A stretch of 64,000 nt of DNA from a virus. The DNA lies in IMG/VR virus record IMGVR_UViG_3300024517_000019, positions 1 to 64,000 of that record. The stretch is one strand, 5' to 3'. The position numbers were made by a program, and so were the translations under genes. The notes under the pieces are model-generated. The model ran no database searches, was not told the DNA's origin, and worked only from the letters and a program-made list of their open reading frames with translations. Shown here one piece after another: positions 40,799 through 48,480 of this stretch (positions are counted from its first letter, which is position 1; each line of letters starts with the position of its first letter).

Positions 40799-41149
40799 AT
40801 GACTGAGAGACCATGCGTTGAAGAAGAGATTCTCAGTAATCTCGACAGTCTTATCCATGAGATGAAGCAATACAACGACTGTAAGGCATGGGTCGAGAGA
40901 TTGAAGGAGATGCGTGAATCAGTCGTGGAGGGGGCCGACCAATGGGTCAGGACCATCAGCGGAGAGAAGGCCATACGGGATAGCAACAGGCGTCAACTCG
41001 ACGATGCCCTTGAGACTGCCGAGAAGTGGGAGAAGGACTACTCAGTATTGGTTAACCAGCACCAGACGGCCTGCGATGGGTTCAAGATCCTCGTCTCTGA
41101 CCCAAGAGGAACCATGTACGAAACCCCCAACTTCCCACAAAGCGAATGA
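40799..41149 (+). CDS. unknown coiled-coil protein heading MoxR-VWA operon
   Basis: ATG 40799 follows TAGGGAGAATGAA. The 116-residue product is nearly all helix (EEEILSNLDSLIHEMKQYND, LEEA-like heptads near 60-90) with two cysteines. It is the first gene behind copy B of the 42-nt element. Its role is unknown; an adaptor for the ATPase module is a possibility from position only. Confidence 0.65.
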   Translation: MTERPCVEEEILSNLDSLIHEMKQYNDCKAWVERLKEMRESVVEGADQWVRTISGEKAIRDSNRRQLDDALETAEKWEKDYSVLVNQHQTACDGFKILVSDPRGTMYETPNFPQSE

Positions 41150-41150
41150 C

Positions 41151-41188
41151 CCATGGTGTCACTCCGGTTCGCCAGAGTGACCCGATGG
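41151..41188 (+). other. leader hairpin before MoxR gene
   Basis: CCAT-GTCACTC pairs with GAGTGAC-ATGG around CGGTTCGCCA. It sits 33 nt before the MoxR ATG and is followed by ACTCGCTACAGGGAGAAACC. No T-run is present. Confidence 0.6.
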
Positions 41189-41220
41189 CTTATTTACTAC
41201 TCGCTACAGGGAGAAACCAA

Positions 41221-42339
41221 ATGAGTGTAGCAACGCTAGAACTGCAGGAAGTGTTCAGCAAGGTGCGAGATCAGCTCAACGATAAGCTGATCGAAAGGGA
41301 AGGTGAGGTGGATGTCGTACTGACGGCCATGGCCTGCCGGGAGCATGCTCTGTTCGTAGGGCCACCTGGTACAGCCAAGTCCATGCTCTTGGACGCTATC
41401 GCTGAACTGGTAGACGGACAACGATTCCTTTACCTGCTCACCAAGGAAACGGATCAGGACGAGCTGTTCGGCCCTGTGAAGCTGTCTGAGCTGAAGAAGG
41501 ACCTCTACGTCAGGAACATCGACAAGTCGTTAGCGACGGCACACGTGGCCTTCCTGGACGAGTTGTTCGAAGGCTCCAGTGGTGTGCTCAACTCAGTCCT
41601 CAAGGTGCTGAATGAGCGTACCTACAACAACGGCAACACTACCGTCCAGTGCCCGCTACTGACCTGTGTGGCTGGTAGCAACAAGTGGCCCCATGGTCAC
41701 AAGTCTGGCAAAGAGGTTGCTGCCCTGTTCGACAGGTTCCTGTTTCGTAAGCAGGTCAAGCCAATCGGTACTGACCGTGGCCTGTCCAAGCTGCTGTGGG
41801 AGCCCAGCCTGGAGATCGAGCTGAAGGAAAGGCTGACCCCTGCTCAAATGGACGAGGTGGTTGAGGCCGTCAAGATGGTGCCTTGGAAGAGTGACGCCAA
41901 GGACTGCTTCCAGTCGATCATCAAGGAGATCCGCCGTCAGGGCGTGACTCCTGGTGACAGACGAATGAGGAAGGCAGTCAACGCTACTCAGGCGTTTGCC
42001 TGGATCAATGGTGCCCTTGAAGTTGAAGATGAGCACCTTGAGATCCTGGCTCATGTCCTTTGGGAAGACCCTGAGGAACAGCCTGCGGTGGTCACCAAGG
42101 TCATTGGCAAGTTGGCCAACCCAGTTGGGCTTCAGGTCAACACCCTACTGATCGAAGCTGACCAGATTGTCAGCGAGACAGACGCCACTCAGCTGGACCA
42201 GGCAGCCATGGCGACTAAGAAGCTTGGTGAGATTGTGAAGAAGCTCGATAAGCTCAAGGGCGACAAAGCCAGCAGGGCAACCGAGTATGTTCGTAACAAC
42301 CAGGCCGATATTCACCGACGGGGAATCGACGCGATCTGA
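41221..42339 (+). CDS. MoxR-family AAA+ ATPase
   Basis: ATG 41221 follows CAGGGAGAAACCAA. The 372-residue product has Walker A GPPGTAKS at residues 47-54, Walker B FLDELF at 111-116 and a sensor-1 segment (VAGSNKWP) near 160, the order of MoxR/RavA ATPases. These enzymes remodel protein complexes with a VWA partner, and a VWA gene lies two genes downstream in the same operon. The N-terminal 46 residues are short, as in the family. In a phage the substrate is unknown; head assembly, host takeover or defence are all open. Confidence 0.85.
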   Translation: MSVATLELQEVFSKVRDQLNDKLIEREGEVDVVLTAMACREHALFVGPPGTAKSMLLDAIAELVDGQRFLYLLTKETDQDELFGPVKLSELKKDLYVRNIDKSLATAHVAFLDELFEGSSGVLNSVLKVLNERTYNNGNTTVQCPLLTCVAGSNKWPHGHKSGKEVAALFDRFLFRKQVKPIGTDRGLSKLLWEPSLEIELKERLTPAQMDEVVEAVKMVPWKSDAKDCFQSIIKEIRRQGVTPGDRRMRKAVNATQAFAWINGALEVEDEHLEILAHVLWEDPEEQPAVVTKVIGKLANPVGLQVNTLLIEADQIVSETDATQLDQAAMATKKLGEIVKKLDKLKGDKASRATEYVRNNQADIHRRGIDAI

Positions 42340-42342
42340 TCC

Positions 42343-42445
42343 TTGTAGCGAGGGTCGAAGTAGCCGTGTGGTTACTGCTCGCAGTCCCTGTCTCCACTCC
42401 ATCCTGGCAGGGGCTGCCTGTTGTACTCATCCTAACTCGCTACAA
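42343..42445 (+). promoter_or_regulatory. leader with 10-bp perfect inverted repeat
   Basis: TTGTAGCGAG (42343-42352) and CTCGCTACAA (42436-42445) are perfect inverses that would close a 103-nt stem-loop ending just before the AGGGAGA ribosome site at 42447. An inner CCTG / CAGG pair is possible. The right arm is the CTCGCTAC box shared by other leaders. Confidence 0.6.
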
Positions 42446-42459
42446 AGGGAGACTTGATT

Positions 42460-42828
42460 ATGGATCAGCATGAGGCCGAAGGGTTAGTCAGACAACGTGC
42501 CGATGAGTTCAGGGACGAATTCACCATACGGCTCAGGAAGCTGTGTGAGGACTTCCAGCCTGAGACGGAAGCTACGGTCGAAGGCATGATGAACGCATCT
42601 GCTGCTATCCATGGCCGGGGTGAAGCTGCCCTGGTGATGGCGATAGCGTCTCTGGGGTTCACTGCTGGCTTTAGCCGTGAGAAGTCGATCAATCTGCTGG
42701 AGGCTGTCTGGAAGACAGTTGCCGAAGAGGCAGCGGCGGAGTTCAGCACCCAGCTCTCTAGGGCAGAGGGCCTGAGTGACCTGCTGCAGCAGTTCAAGAA
42801 CAGGGGAGGCAATTGCAGTGACAACTAA
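42460..42828 (+). CDS. unknown helical protein in MoxR-VWA operon
   Basis: ATG 42460 follows AAAGGGAGACTTG. The 122-residue product is helical, with a hydrophobic core helix around 55-75 (GEAALVMAIASLGFTAGF) that need not be a membrane segment. It overlaps the next gene by 11 nt. It lies between the MoxR and VWA genes, so a role in the same process is likely but unspecified. Confidence 0.7.
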   Translation: MDQHEAEGLVRQRADEFRDEFTIRLRKLCEDFQPETEATVEGMMNASAAIHGRGEAALVMAIASLGFTAGFSREKSINLLEAVWKTVAEEAAAEFSTQLSRAEGLSDLLQQFKNRGGNCSDN

Positions 42829-43129
42829 AGTCAAGACCTTCAGGCAGTGGCACAGTGCCTGGAGTGAAATGCTTGTTGACCTGGACAAGAGGATCTCCAC
42901 GTCAGAGGGACTGGAGAGCAAGAGCACTGAAGAGCAGCAGGCTTATGCTTTTGCTCGATCTTACGCTGGGCTGGAAATGGCAATTGACAGCTTGGCCAAC
43001 ATGGCTGGAGCACCACAGAAGGAGGCGGATGAGATGTGCAATCTCATCTGCGAGATCCTGCACAAGAAGGCAGTTATGAACGGAGTGTGTGAACCACGGA
43101 AACCTGAGGGAGAACGCTATGGAGAATGA
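42818..43129 (+). CDS. unknown helical protein in MoxR-VWA operon
   Basis: GTG 42818 follows GGGGAGGCAATTGC. The 103-residue product is helical (SLANMAGAPQKEADEMCNLI) with no hydrophobic segment. It overlaps both neighbours by 11 nt, including the VWA gene, which implies coupled production. No motif is recognised. Confidence 0.65.
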   Translation: MTTKVKTFRQWHSAWSEMLVDLDKRISTSEGLESKSTEEQQAYAFARSYAGLEMAIDSLANMAGAPQKEADEMCNLICEILHKKAVMNGVCEPRKPEGERYGE

Positions 43130-44582
43130 AGAATCTGAAGTAGACGTTGATCAGCTCATCTCTGATCTTCTTGAAAACAAGCCTGTTGGCGTATCGGTTA
43201 TCGACGACGAGTACGACGATGACATGCCCGGTACGTTGCAGATACCTGAGAGCCCAACTGCTCTCGTCCTGGATAGGTGGTCTCTTCGTATCGGTGAAGA
43301 GATCCTTGAGGACAACCCTGGCATCAAGGACATCCTGGCTAAGGAGCCTGGCAAGAAGGTTAAGCCTAAGGAGTACGACGACATGATCCTCAAGGCAGCG
43401 GACTTTCATGCTGCTGCTTTTGAGCCTGTCCCTGAGCTTGCAGAGAACCCGACTGACAAGAAGATTGCTCTGTACATGGAGCAGTTGATGTCCACCCCTG
43501 AGTTCCAGCAGCTTCACCATGAAACCTGTTTGGACCCAGTTGCTAGTGAGATGGCCTGTGCCCACTTCGCTAAAGGCTGGAAGGTTGTCGTTGAGACTGA
43601 CCCTGGCGAAGGGGACGGTGGTGATGGCGACGGTGACGGTGGCTTCAAGGAGGGACTGCGAAACCTCAAGGCTGCCAGTGACGCCCTCAAGGACGCTGAC
43701 GCTGAAGTGAACGAGTGGCGTGACATGGAGAAGATGTTCGGCATGGGTGGTGGTGGTTCCATTGCCAGCAAGATGCCAAAGGATGTGATCCAGAAGTGGT
43801 TCCAGAAGATCAAGGACAACGAACAGCTTCGTAAGATCCTTGAGTTCGCTGGTAGCTTCAGGCGTCTAGCACAGGCTAAGCAGCGTCAGAAGATGATCCA
43901 CGGCATGGACGAGATCTCTGGCATTGAGATGGGGAACAAGATCCCTCGCTTGCTGACTAGTGAGAAAGCTCGCCTTGCTGACGAGGACCTTGAGTGGCTG
44001 ATGCTCAAGAAGATTGTTGACCGTATGGCTCGAATGAAAAAGCTACGGTCAATCGAAGACGAGATCCGGGGTGCCATTGTCTGCATCGTGGATGAGTCTG
44101 GTTCGATGAACGGCCATGCTATTGCTCAGGCCAAAGCAATGGCACTGGCACTTTACTGGGTAGCTCAGCATCAGAAGCGATGGTGCTGCCTGATTGGCTT
44201 CTCTGGTGCAACCGAGGGTAACTTCCTTGTACTGCCACCTGAGGAACCGAAGCAGGATGAGCTACTTGAATGGCTTGCCCACTTCTACGGAGGTGGCACA
44301 GATATGGACGTACCTCTCAATGAGCTACCTGCGAAGTGGGATTCTCTGGGGACTCCCAAGGGACGGACTGACATCATCCAAATAACAGACTGCTGTTGTC
44401 ATGTCCCTGAGGCGACTGCCAAGAGCTTCAATAAGTTCAAAGAGGAACGTGAGGTGAAGATGACGACTATCGTCATCGGCGGAGACGAGGCTGGGCCACT
44501 TGAAGCTGTCAGCGACAGGACCTACAGCTGTGCTGACTTGAGTCTAGACAATGATGCGGTCGGTGAGTCACTGTCGATTTAG
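43119..44582 (+). CDS. VWA-domain protein, ViaA/CobT-like partner of MoxR ATPase
   Basis: ATG 43119 follows TGAGGGAGAACGCT. The 487-residue product has an acidic N-terminal third, a Gly/Asp-rich linker near 165-175, a helical middle, then a VWA domain from about residue 318. Its metal site is intact: DESGSM starting D325, the GGGTDMDV Thr, and QITD. The helical-region-then-VWA order is that of ViaA, CoxE and CbbO partners of MoxR ATPases. Such pairs activate or remodel metalloenzymes or membrane complexes. What it acts on in this phage is unknown. Confidence 0.85.
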   Translation: MENEESEVDVDQLISDLLENKPVGVSVIDDEYDDDMPGTLQIPESPTALVLDRWSLRIGEEILEDNPGIKDILAKEPGKKVKPKEYDDMILKAADFHAAAFEPVPELAENPTDKKIALYMEQLMSTPEFQQLHHETCLDPVASEMACAHFAKGWKVVVETDPGEGDGGDGDGDGGFKEGLRNLKAASDALKDADAEVNEWRDMEKMFGMGGGGSIASKMPKDVIQKWFQKIKDNEQLRKILEFAGSFRRLAQAKQRQKMIHGMDEISGIEMGNKIPRLLTSEKARLADEDLEWLMLKKIVDRMARMKKLRSIEDEIRGAIVCIVDESGSMNGHAIAQAKAMALALYWVAQHQKRWCCLIGFSGATEGNFLVLPPEEPKQDELLEWLAHFYGGGTDMDVPLNELPAKWDSLGTPKGRTDIIQITDCCCHVPEATAKSFNKFKEEREVKMTTIVIGGDEAGPLEAVSDRTYSCADLSLDNDAVGESLSI

Positions 44583-44855
44583 GTGGTCCATAGGTTGCCC
44601 TAGTCACACAGGGCAACCGCTTGGCCCATTTGAATGAACAACAACGCAACAACATAAGGAGACACGTCATGGGCTAGTTGAGCGTTAGGTGGATTGGCCG
44701 AGTCCACCGAGTCACTGAAGCGGCCTGAGGGGCTCATGACCCTGATGGTTGAATAGGTGGCGGAAGGCCCAGAGATGAGGATCGCTACCTCGTCAAAGGC
44801 TAGGCGACGATCGGTTAAGGCGGCTACGGGGGAGGGCCTGGTCTCCCCGTTATGT
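44583..44855 (+). other. 273-nt gene-free region rich in hairpins before tRNA
   Basis: Hairpins include GGTTGCCC / GGGCAACC (44593-44618), GGTGGA / TCCACC (about 44691-44711), GATGAGG / CCTCGTC near 44775 and a G-rich stem just before the tRNA. TAAGGAGACACGTC at about 44657 is a perfect ribosome site, but the ATG it serves is followed by GGC TAG, a two-codon frame. GGGGCTCATGACCC near 44734 resembles a Met anticodon arm. A decayed tRNA array or a structured RNA is possible. Confidence 0.4.
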
Positions 44856-44928
44856 GCCAGTGTAGCTCAGTTGGAAGAGCAACTGTTTTGTGAACAGTAG
44901 GTCGTCAGTTCGAATCTGACCTCTGGCC
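44856..44928 (+). tRNA. tRNA, anticodon reads TGT (Thr) by stem pairing
   Basis: The 73-nt cloverleaf has acceptor GCCAGTG / CTCTGGC with one T-T mismatch, D stem GCTC / GAGC, anticodon stem ACTGT / ACAGT, and T arm GTCAG-TTCGAAT-CTGAC. The seven-base loop TTTGTGA places TGT at 34-36 (threonine, codon ACA). G at position 37 and C at 73 are unusual for Thr. GTG (His) one base over would need a broken stem. No CCA is encoded. Confidence 0.85.
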
Positions 44929-44951
44929 CTGGAAGAGATGAGAGGCATCGT

Positions 44952-44983
44952 GGCCAGGGGAAATTCCCCTGGCCTTTTCTTTG
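44952..44983 (+). terminator. Rho-independent terminator after tRNA
   Basis: GGCCAGGGG pairs with CCCCTGGCC around five bases, followed by TTTTCTTTG. It ends the tRNA transcript 23 nt downstream of the tRNA and precedes the ribosome site of the ParB-like gene by only a few bases, so readthrough or a separate promoter must feed that gene. Confidence 0.9.
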
Positions 44984-44999
44984 TTGCAAGGAGAACGAC

Positions 45000-46004
45000 G
45001 TGGCTGAGAAGTTGATCGTTGTAGCCTGGGGTGAAGACTCCGTGGCTGAGTCGAAGATGAGATCGATGGGGGTGACCTACAAGATGGTCAGGTCTGTCCA
45101 TATCGAAGAGATCGATGTTGCGGCAAGTCGTCGCAACAACGCTCGGCTGATGGACCCTTACGAGGACGCCCTGGCTCATGAGTACGCTGACGCCATGGCT
45201 GCAGGGGATCGCTTCCCTGCAATCATCATCGTCAAGCGAGGTGGCCGGAAGACCAACAAGTACATGGTCCTCTCTGGCAATCACCGCTTGGGTGCAGCTA
45301 TCGACTGTGAGCAGGAAGTTGTTGACGCCTACATCCTGGACGACTGGGATGAGAAGGCGAATGACATCATCGCTCGTTCTGCCAACCGCTGGACCGGCAA
45401 GCGACAGGAGCGTGACGAGGCTCTTGAGCATGCTCGGTTCTTGATTGAAACCTACAAGCTGACTGTCCCGGCTGTAGCACCGCTACTTAGCCTGAAGGTT
45501 TCCTGGCTGAGTGCAGCTCTTCGGGCTGAGCAGATTCGATCTGGCCTGGTGGACCTCAATGTCAGAGGGGTTGAGAACCTGCCCCACGTATCCCTTCATA
45601 AGCTCAATAAGCTGAAGGGCTCCAAGGACGTAATGGCGGTCGCTGCTGAAATAGCGGTCAGTCGTGGCCTCACGTCGGAGCGGATTGTGACCATGGTTGA
45701 GTCTGTCGCCAAGCAGTCCAATGACGACAAGAAGCTCACTGCCTTGGCCAAGATGGACGATACCTTTGTTAGTGAGGATGGTGTCAAGGCACCACGGGCT
45801 GTTGTCACGCCTTACAGGACTCGCTTCCTGAAGGCACTCAACAACCTGCATTCGATCGTCTGCTTGGGCAACTCTGGAGAGCCCTTCGACAACCTCAAGC
45901 AGCTTCAGATCACCAGCTCTGACGACAGGGCAATGGTGAAGCGACGAATGAAGGAAATGTGCGACCGTCTCTCCAAGATCACCGGAGTGAAGATCGGAGG
46001 CTAA
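45000..46004 (+). CDS. ParB/Srx-like nuclease-fold protein
   Basis: GTG 45000 follows GCAAGGAGAAC. The 334-residue product has a ParB-like core at residues 60-110: FPAIIIVKRGG, a YMVLSGNHRLGAAI segment that matches the ParB 'DGxHR' helix, and a following NRWTGKRQ region. A helix-turn-helix-like stretch follows (VPAVAPLLSLKVSWLSAALR). Phage ParB-like proteins act as DNA-binding regulators, nucleases or partition factors. Which applies here is not shown. A second ParB-like gene lies at 51217. Confidence 0.75.
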   Translation: MAEKLIVVAWGEDSVAESKMRSMGVTYKMVRSVHIEEIDVAASRRNNARLMDPYEDALAHEYADAMAAGDRFPAIIIVKRGGRKTNKYMVLSGNHRLGAAIDCEQEVVDAYILDDWDEKANDIIARSANRWTGKRQERDEALEHARFLIETYKLTVPAVAPLLSLKVSWLSAALRAEQIRSGLVDLNVRGVENLPHVSLHKLNKLKGSKDVMAVAAEIAVSRGLTSERIVTMVESVAKQSNDDKKLTALAKMDDTFVSEDGVKAPRAVVTPYRTRFLKALNNLHSIVCLGNSGEPFDNLKQLQITSSDDRAMVKRRMKEMCDRLSKITGVKIGG

Positions 46005-46005
46005 C

Positions 46006-46476
46006 GTGGCTGGCATGAACCCCCTGCAGCAAGCCGTTCAGGCCATCCTTCTTGACCGGCAATGGCACTCTATCAGGGAGATCAGGAAGAAGGTTGACCA
46101 CTTGATCACCCCTGAGAGAGCGGCTGTCGCCTACAGGCATTCAGCCAGAACCAACCGGAGCAAGGGTGGTAAGGAGAAGAGTGAAAACCCTACTCCAAAC
46201 GAAACGGTTGAGGTGGGCAAGACGTACGTCGTCTACCACATGCTGAGGAATATGACGAAGCCCTCGGCTCAAGGCCACTTGGCAGGAATGCTGGAGCACA
46301 CCGGATACGGTATCAACCGAGCTGTCCGGCTGTACGCCTGGTTCTGCTGTAACTGCGGTGGCAAAAGCTTTAACAGCATAATGTGCGAGGGTTGCTACAA
46401 ACTTGTAGGTGACCGTCGCATTGAAATGCTCCCAGATGCCCTTATCGCCGGAGAAGCGAATGACACCGACTCCTAA
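46006..46476 (+). CDS. winged-helix-like plus zinc-ribbon protein, paralog 1
   Basis: GTG 46006 follows GGAGGCTAAC. The 156-residue product has an N-terminal 'ILLDRQWHSIREIRKKV' segment typical of a winged helix, a variable basic linker and a C-terminal zinc ribbon (FCCNCGGKSF, then MCEGCYKLVG). The same plan recurs in the gene at 46685 ('LLLDRRWHTHAEI', CSNC and CKAC). Both are probably DNA-binding regulators made by duplication. Confidence 0.75.
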   Translation: MAGMNPLQQAVQAILLDRQWHSIREIRKKVDHLITPERAAVAYRHSARTNRSKGGKEKSENPTPNETVEVGKTYVVYHMLRNMTKPSAQGHLAGMLEHTGYGINRAVRLYAWFCCNCGGKSFNSIMCEGCYKLVGDRRIEMLPDALIAGEANDTDS

Positions 46477-46627
46477 GGCAGAGTTCAACGGATCTCTTGC
46501 TGCCCTTCGGGACGCCTTTGACCTGAAGGACTTTCACATCCAAAAACTGGAGGACGAAATAGACGAGTTGAAAGAGAAGCTTGCGAACTATGAAGCGATG
46601 GATGAGTCGCTTAAACAGTCTGGGTGA
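46460..46627 (+). CDS. 55-residue coiled-coil peptide
   Basis: ATG 46460 follows CCGGAGAAGCG and overlaps the preceding gene by 17 nt. The product has a heptad run, FHIQKLEDEIDELKEKLANY, that predicts a dimeric coiled coil. Its TGA is part of the terminator-like hairpin downstream. It might dimerise with one of the flanking regulators. Confidence 0.6.
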   Translation: MTPTPKAEFNGSLAALRDAFDLKDFHIQKLEDEIDELKEKLANYEAMDESLKQSG

Positions 46628-46672
46628 TGCCACCCTGCTCCCTGTAGCGAGGGAGCACAGTAGCATCATTTT
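46625..46672 (+). terminator. nested hairpin with T-run, terminator and leader
   Basis: TGATGC pairs with GCATCA, enclosing GCTCCCT / AGGGAGC; TTTT follows at once, then GGGAGAACGAAC and ATG. The hairpin begins at the TGA of the preceding gene. It looks like a terminator fused to the ribosome leader of the next gene. Confidence 0.75.
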
Positions 46673-46684
46673 GGGAGAACGAAC

Positions 46685-47098
46685 ATGCTATCGAAGCCTG
46701 CACCGAAACCAAAGACGGTGTCCTATATCCTCAGGAATCTCCTGTTGGATCGAAGGTGGCACACTCATGCAGAGATCATGGGGCTAGTAAAACACCTCAT
46801 TCGGCCTGAGGCTGCTGTTAGGTCATACGAGAACAACGTAAAGAATCACTCTGACAAAAGCCTTGCCTACAAGGTGCTCAAGGGAACCGTCTATGCTGCC
46901 AGTGAGCAAATACGGGCATCGGTTAACGACCGAAGCCGAACTGGTGTCTACGAGAGGACGGGGTACGGAAAGAAGGCCTGCTATCGAATGAAGGGAGCGT
47001 ATTGCTCGAACTGCAGAGAGCCAGGTGATTCTGTACTGTGCAAGGCATGCAGAAAGCTAACGGGTATCAAGGACGTACAAGAATGGCACAAGGGCTAA
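46685..47098 (+). CDS. winged-helix-like plus zinc-ribbon protein, paralog 2
   Basis: ATG 46685 follows GGGAGAACGAAC. The 137-residue product repeats the architecture of the gene at 46006: LLLDRRWHTHAEIMGLVKHL, a basic middle, GYGKKACYRMKG and a zinc ribbon (CSNC, CKAC). Identity between the two is modest but spans the full length. A terminator follows the stop. Confidence 0.75.
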   Translation: MLSKPAPKPKTVSYILRNLLLDRRWHTHAEIMGLVKHLIRPEAAVRSYENNVKNHSDKSLAYKVLKGTVYAASEQIRASVNDRSRTGVYERTGYGKKACYRMKGAYCSNCREPGDSVLCKACRKLTGIKDVQEWHKG

Positions 47099-47116
47099 CG
47101 GTGGTTTGATGTCCAC

Positions 47117-47167
47117 CGGGGCCAGACGTGTGGCGTTCTCCGGCGTCTGGCCTGCCCTGTTTTTTTG
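47117..47167 (+). terminator. Rho-independent terminator
   Basis: GCCAGACG pairs with CGTCTGGC, with a flanking GGG / CCC, and is followed by TTTTTTT. It ends the regulator operon and lies just before the ATG-proximal leader of the 99-residue gene. Confidence 0.8.
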
Positions 47168-47181
47168 GATGGAGAATTGAA

Positions 47182-47481
47182 ATGACAATGAAGGAGCTAC
47201 CGCTGGCGATCAGTAAGCACCAGCACATCAACACGAAATGTCACCTCTGTGGTGGCTTTCACCGGGAACAAGAGACGCTCAAGGGCATCTACGAGATAGT
47301 CGGATTCGAAGGACTGTTCGTAGTTGCTCGGAAGAACCGCAAGAAGGCCGTGCGTGAAGCGATCGACTCAGCTACTGGGAAGGTGCTTCGCTTCACCCCT
47401 GTGAAGCGATCAGTGATTACCGAGGCCTTTGACGCCATTGGCGAAGAGCTGATGGAGTACGCAGAACCAGCTCAAGAGTGA
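47182..47481 (+). CDS. small CxxC protein
   Basis: ATG 47182 follows GGATGGAGAATTGA. The 99-residue product has one CHLCGG motif at about residue 20 and a YEIVGFEGLFVV strand pair. A single CxxC may form half of a metal site in a dimer. It is the last gene of the plus-strand block and overlaps the convergent HNH-like gene by 10 nt. Confidence 0.65.
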   Translation: MTMKELPLAISKHQHINTKCHLCGGFHREQETLKGIYEIVGFEGLFVVARKNRKKAVREAIDSATGKVLRFTPVKRSVITEAFDAIGEELMEYAEPAQE

Positions 47482-47837
47482 GAGAACCGATCCACCTCTT
47501 CCTCAGTGATCGCTTCAGGTGCTCGTCCCCTGATCAGGTTAACCGCGACCCGGTCGTAACCTTCGGGATCTGAATATTTCTTTAGTGCCAACTGGCGAGC
47601 AATGGGCCACTGCGAATAGTCGTCCATGTCGTCATGGTGAGCCCTGCACAAATGCAGCAAGCAGGCTCGCACTTCTATCGCCTTATTCCTGGCAGGACCA
47701 CGTGCAATCTCGTGAACGTCCGTAGCTAAGCGGTCACAGTCTGACCGCTGGCACCAGGGATACAGGCGACGGTACTCGTCACGCACTGGCAGGGCCTCCC
47801 TGTCCTGCTTCAGTGTCTTGAGTGACCTTCTTCTCAT
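47472..47837 (-). CDS. HNH-like endonuclease family protein
   Basis: The 121-residue product has the arrangement YPWCQRSDCDRLATDVHEIARG then LLHLCRAHHDDM, which fits a small HNH/NinG-type zinc-binding nuclease fold: cysteine pair, first histidine in DVHE, and a terminal C-x-x-HH. It closes a recombination operon in which such nucleases commonly process junctions. One canonical HNH asparagine is not obvious, so activity is uncertain. Confidence 0.65.
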   Translation of the reverse strand: MRRRSLKTLKQDREALPVRDEYRRLYPWCQRSDCDRLATDVHEIARGPARNKAIEVRACLLHLCRAHHDDMDDYSQWPIARQLALKKYSDPEGYDRVAVNLIRGRAPEAITEEEVDRFSHS

Positions 47838-48480
47838 CTAACTCCGCCCACTTGGACTCGATCTGCTGGTACAGGTCGTCTCGATGCGGCCTGGTAATCA
47901 ATCGCCCATCAAACCTCTCAGCCACCCTGTCCTTTAGTTTGGCCAATGCACCTATGTCAGTGCAATCAGCAATGGCCTTCTGTGCAGCACGGACAACGCC
48001 TTCAACGTCCTTCTGCTTCTCTGCTTCAGCGACGTACATTTCGTCGTCCCAGGCACCAAGGAACACGTCAGCGTTGAACCCAAGCATACTCAATGCCTTG
48101 CTACGGGTATTTGTGAGAAGCTTCTTGTGGCACTGCTGGTTCGGAGTCCAGAGCATGTCGTTGGCAATGGGAAACCTGGAGCCTGGAGCGTAGAACGTGG
48201 CAATGAGAATGAGTGACGCCTTGCCGCCTGTCTCAGTAATACTCCAGCTCAGTTCCTCAAGCCCCCACTTGCCGCCATACGGTCCCCACTCTGCCGTTGC
48301 CAGCATGAGTTGATACTGCGGATCGGGACTGTTGAACTTATAGCCAATGCTGACCTGCTTGACGTAGTCTGCGTCCGTGGCTCTGTTCCTCAACCAGAGG
48401 CTAAGGTTCTCCCTGCTCGCCTCATTCTCTTCAGCGTGACGGACATCCACGTCATGCGTCTTCACTCTGTCCTTACCCAT
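47779..48480 (-). CDS. probable phage single-strand annealing protein (Sak/DUF1071-like)
   Basis: The 233-residue product has the signature region KKLLTNTRSKALSMLGFNAD followed by FLGAWDDEMYV, a pattern of phage annealing and Sak-type recombinases. WSITETGGKASLILIATFYA lies before it. The gene is adjacent to a YqaJ/lambda-type exonuclease, the usual partner: the exonuclease resects and this protein anneals. It overlaps the downstream gene by 59 nt and the exonuclease by 8 nt. The family call is by pattern, without a search. Confidence 0.65.
   Translation of the reverse strand: MGKDRVKTHDVDVRHAEENEASRENLSLWLRNRATDADYVKQVSIGYKFNSPDPQYQLMLATAEWGPYGGKWGLEELSWSITETGGKASLILIATFYAPGSRFPIANDMLWTPNQQCHKKLLTNTRSKALSMLGFNADVFLGAWDDEMYVAEAEKQKDVEGVVRAAQKAIADCTDIGALAKLKDRVAERFDGRLITRPHRDDLYQQIESKWAELDEKKVTQDTEAGQGGPASA

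Noticed and set aside
44850-45431. 193-residue minus-strand frame ending in QIRTDDLLFTKQLLFQLSYTGT-like sequence
   Set aside because: Its end is the antisense of the tRNA, a well-known false protein in databases, and the rest opposes the ParB-like gene.
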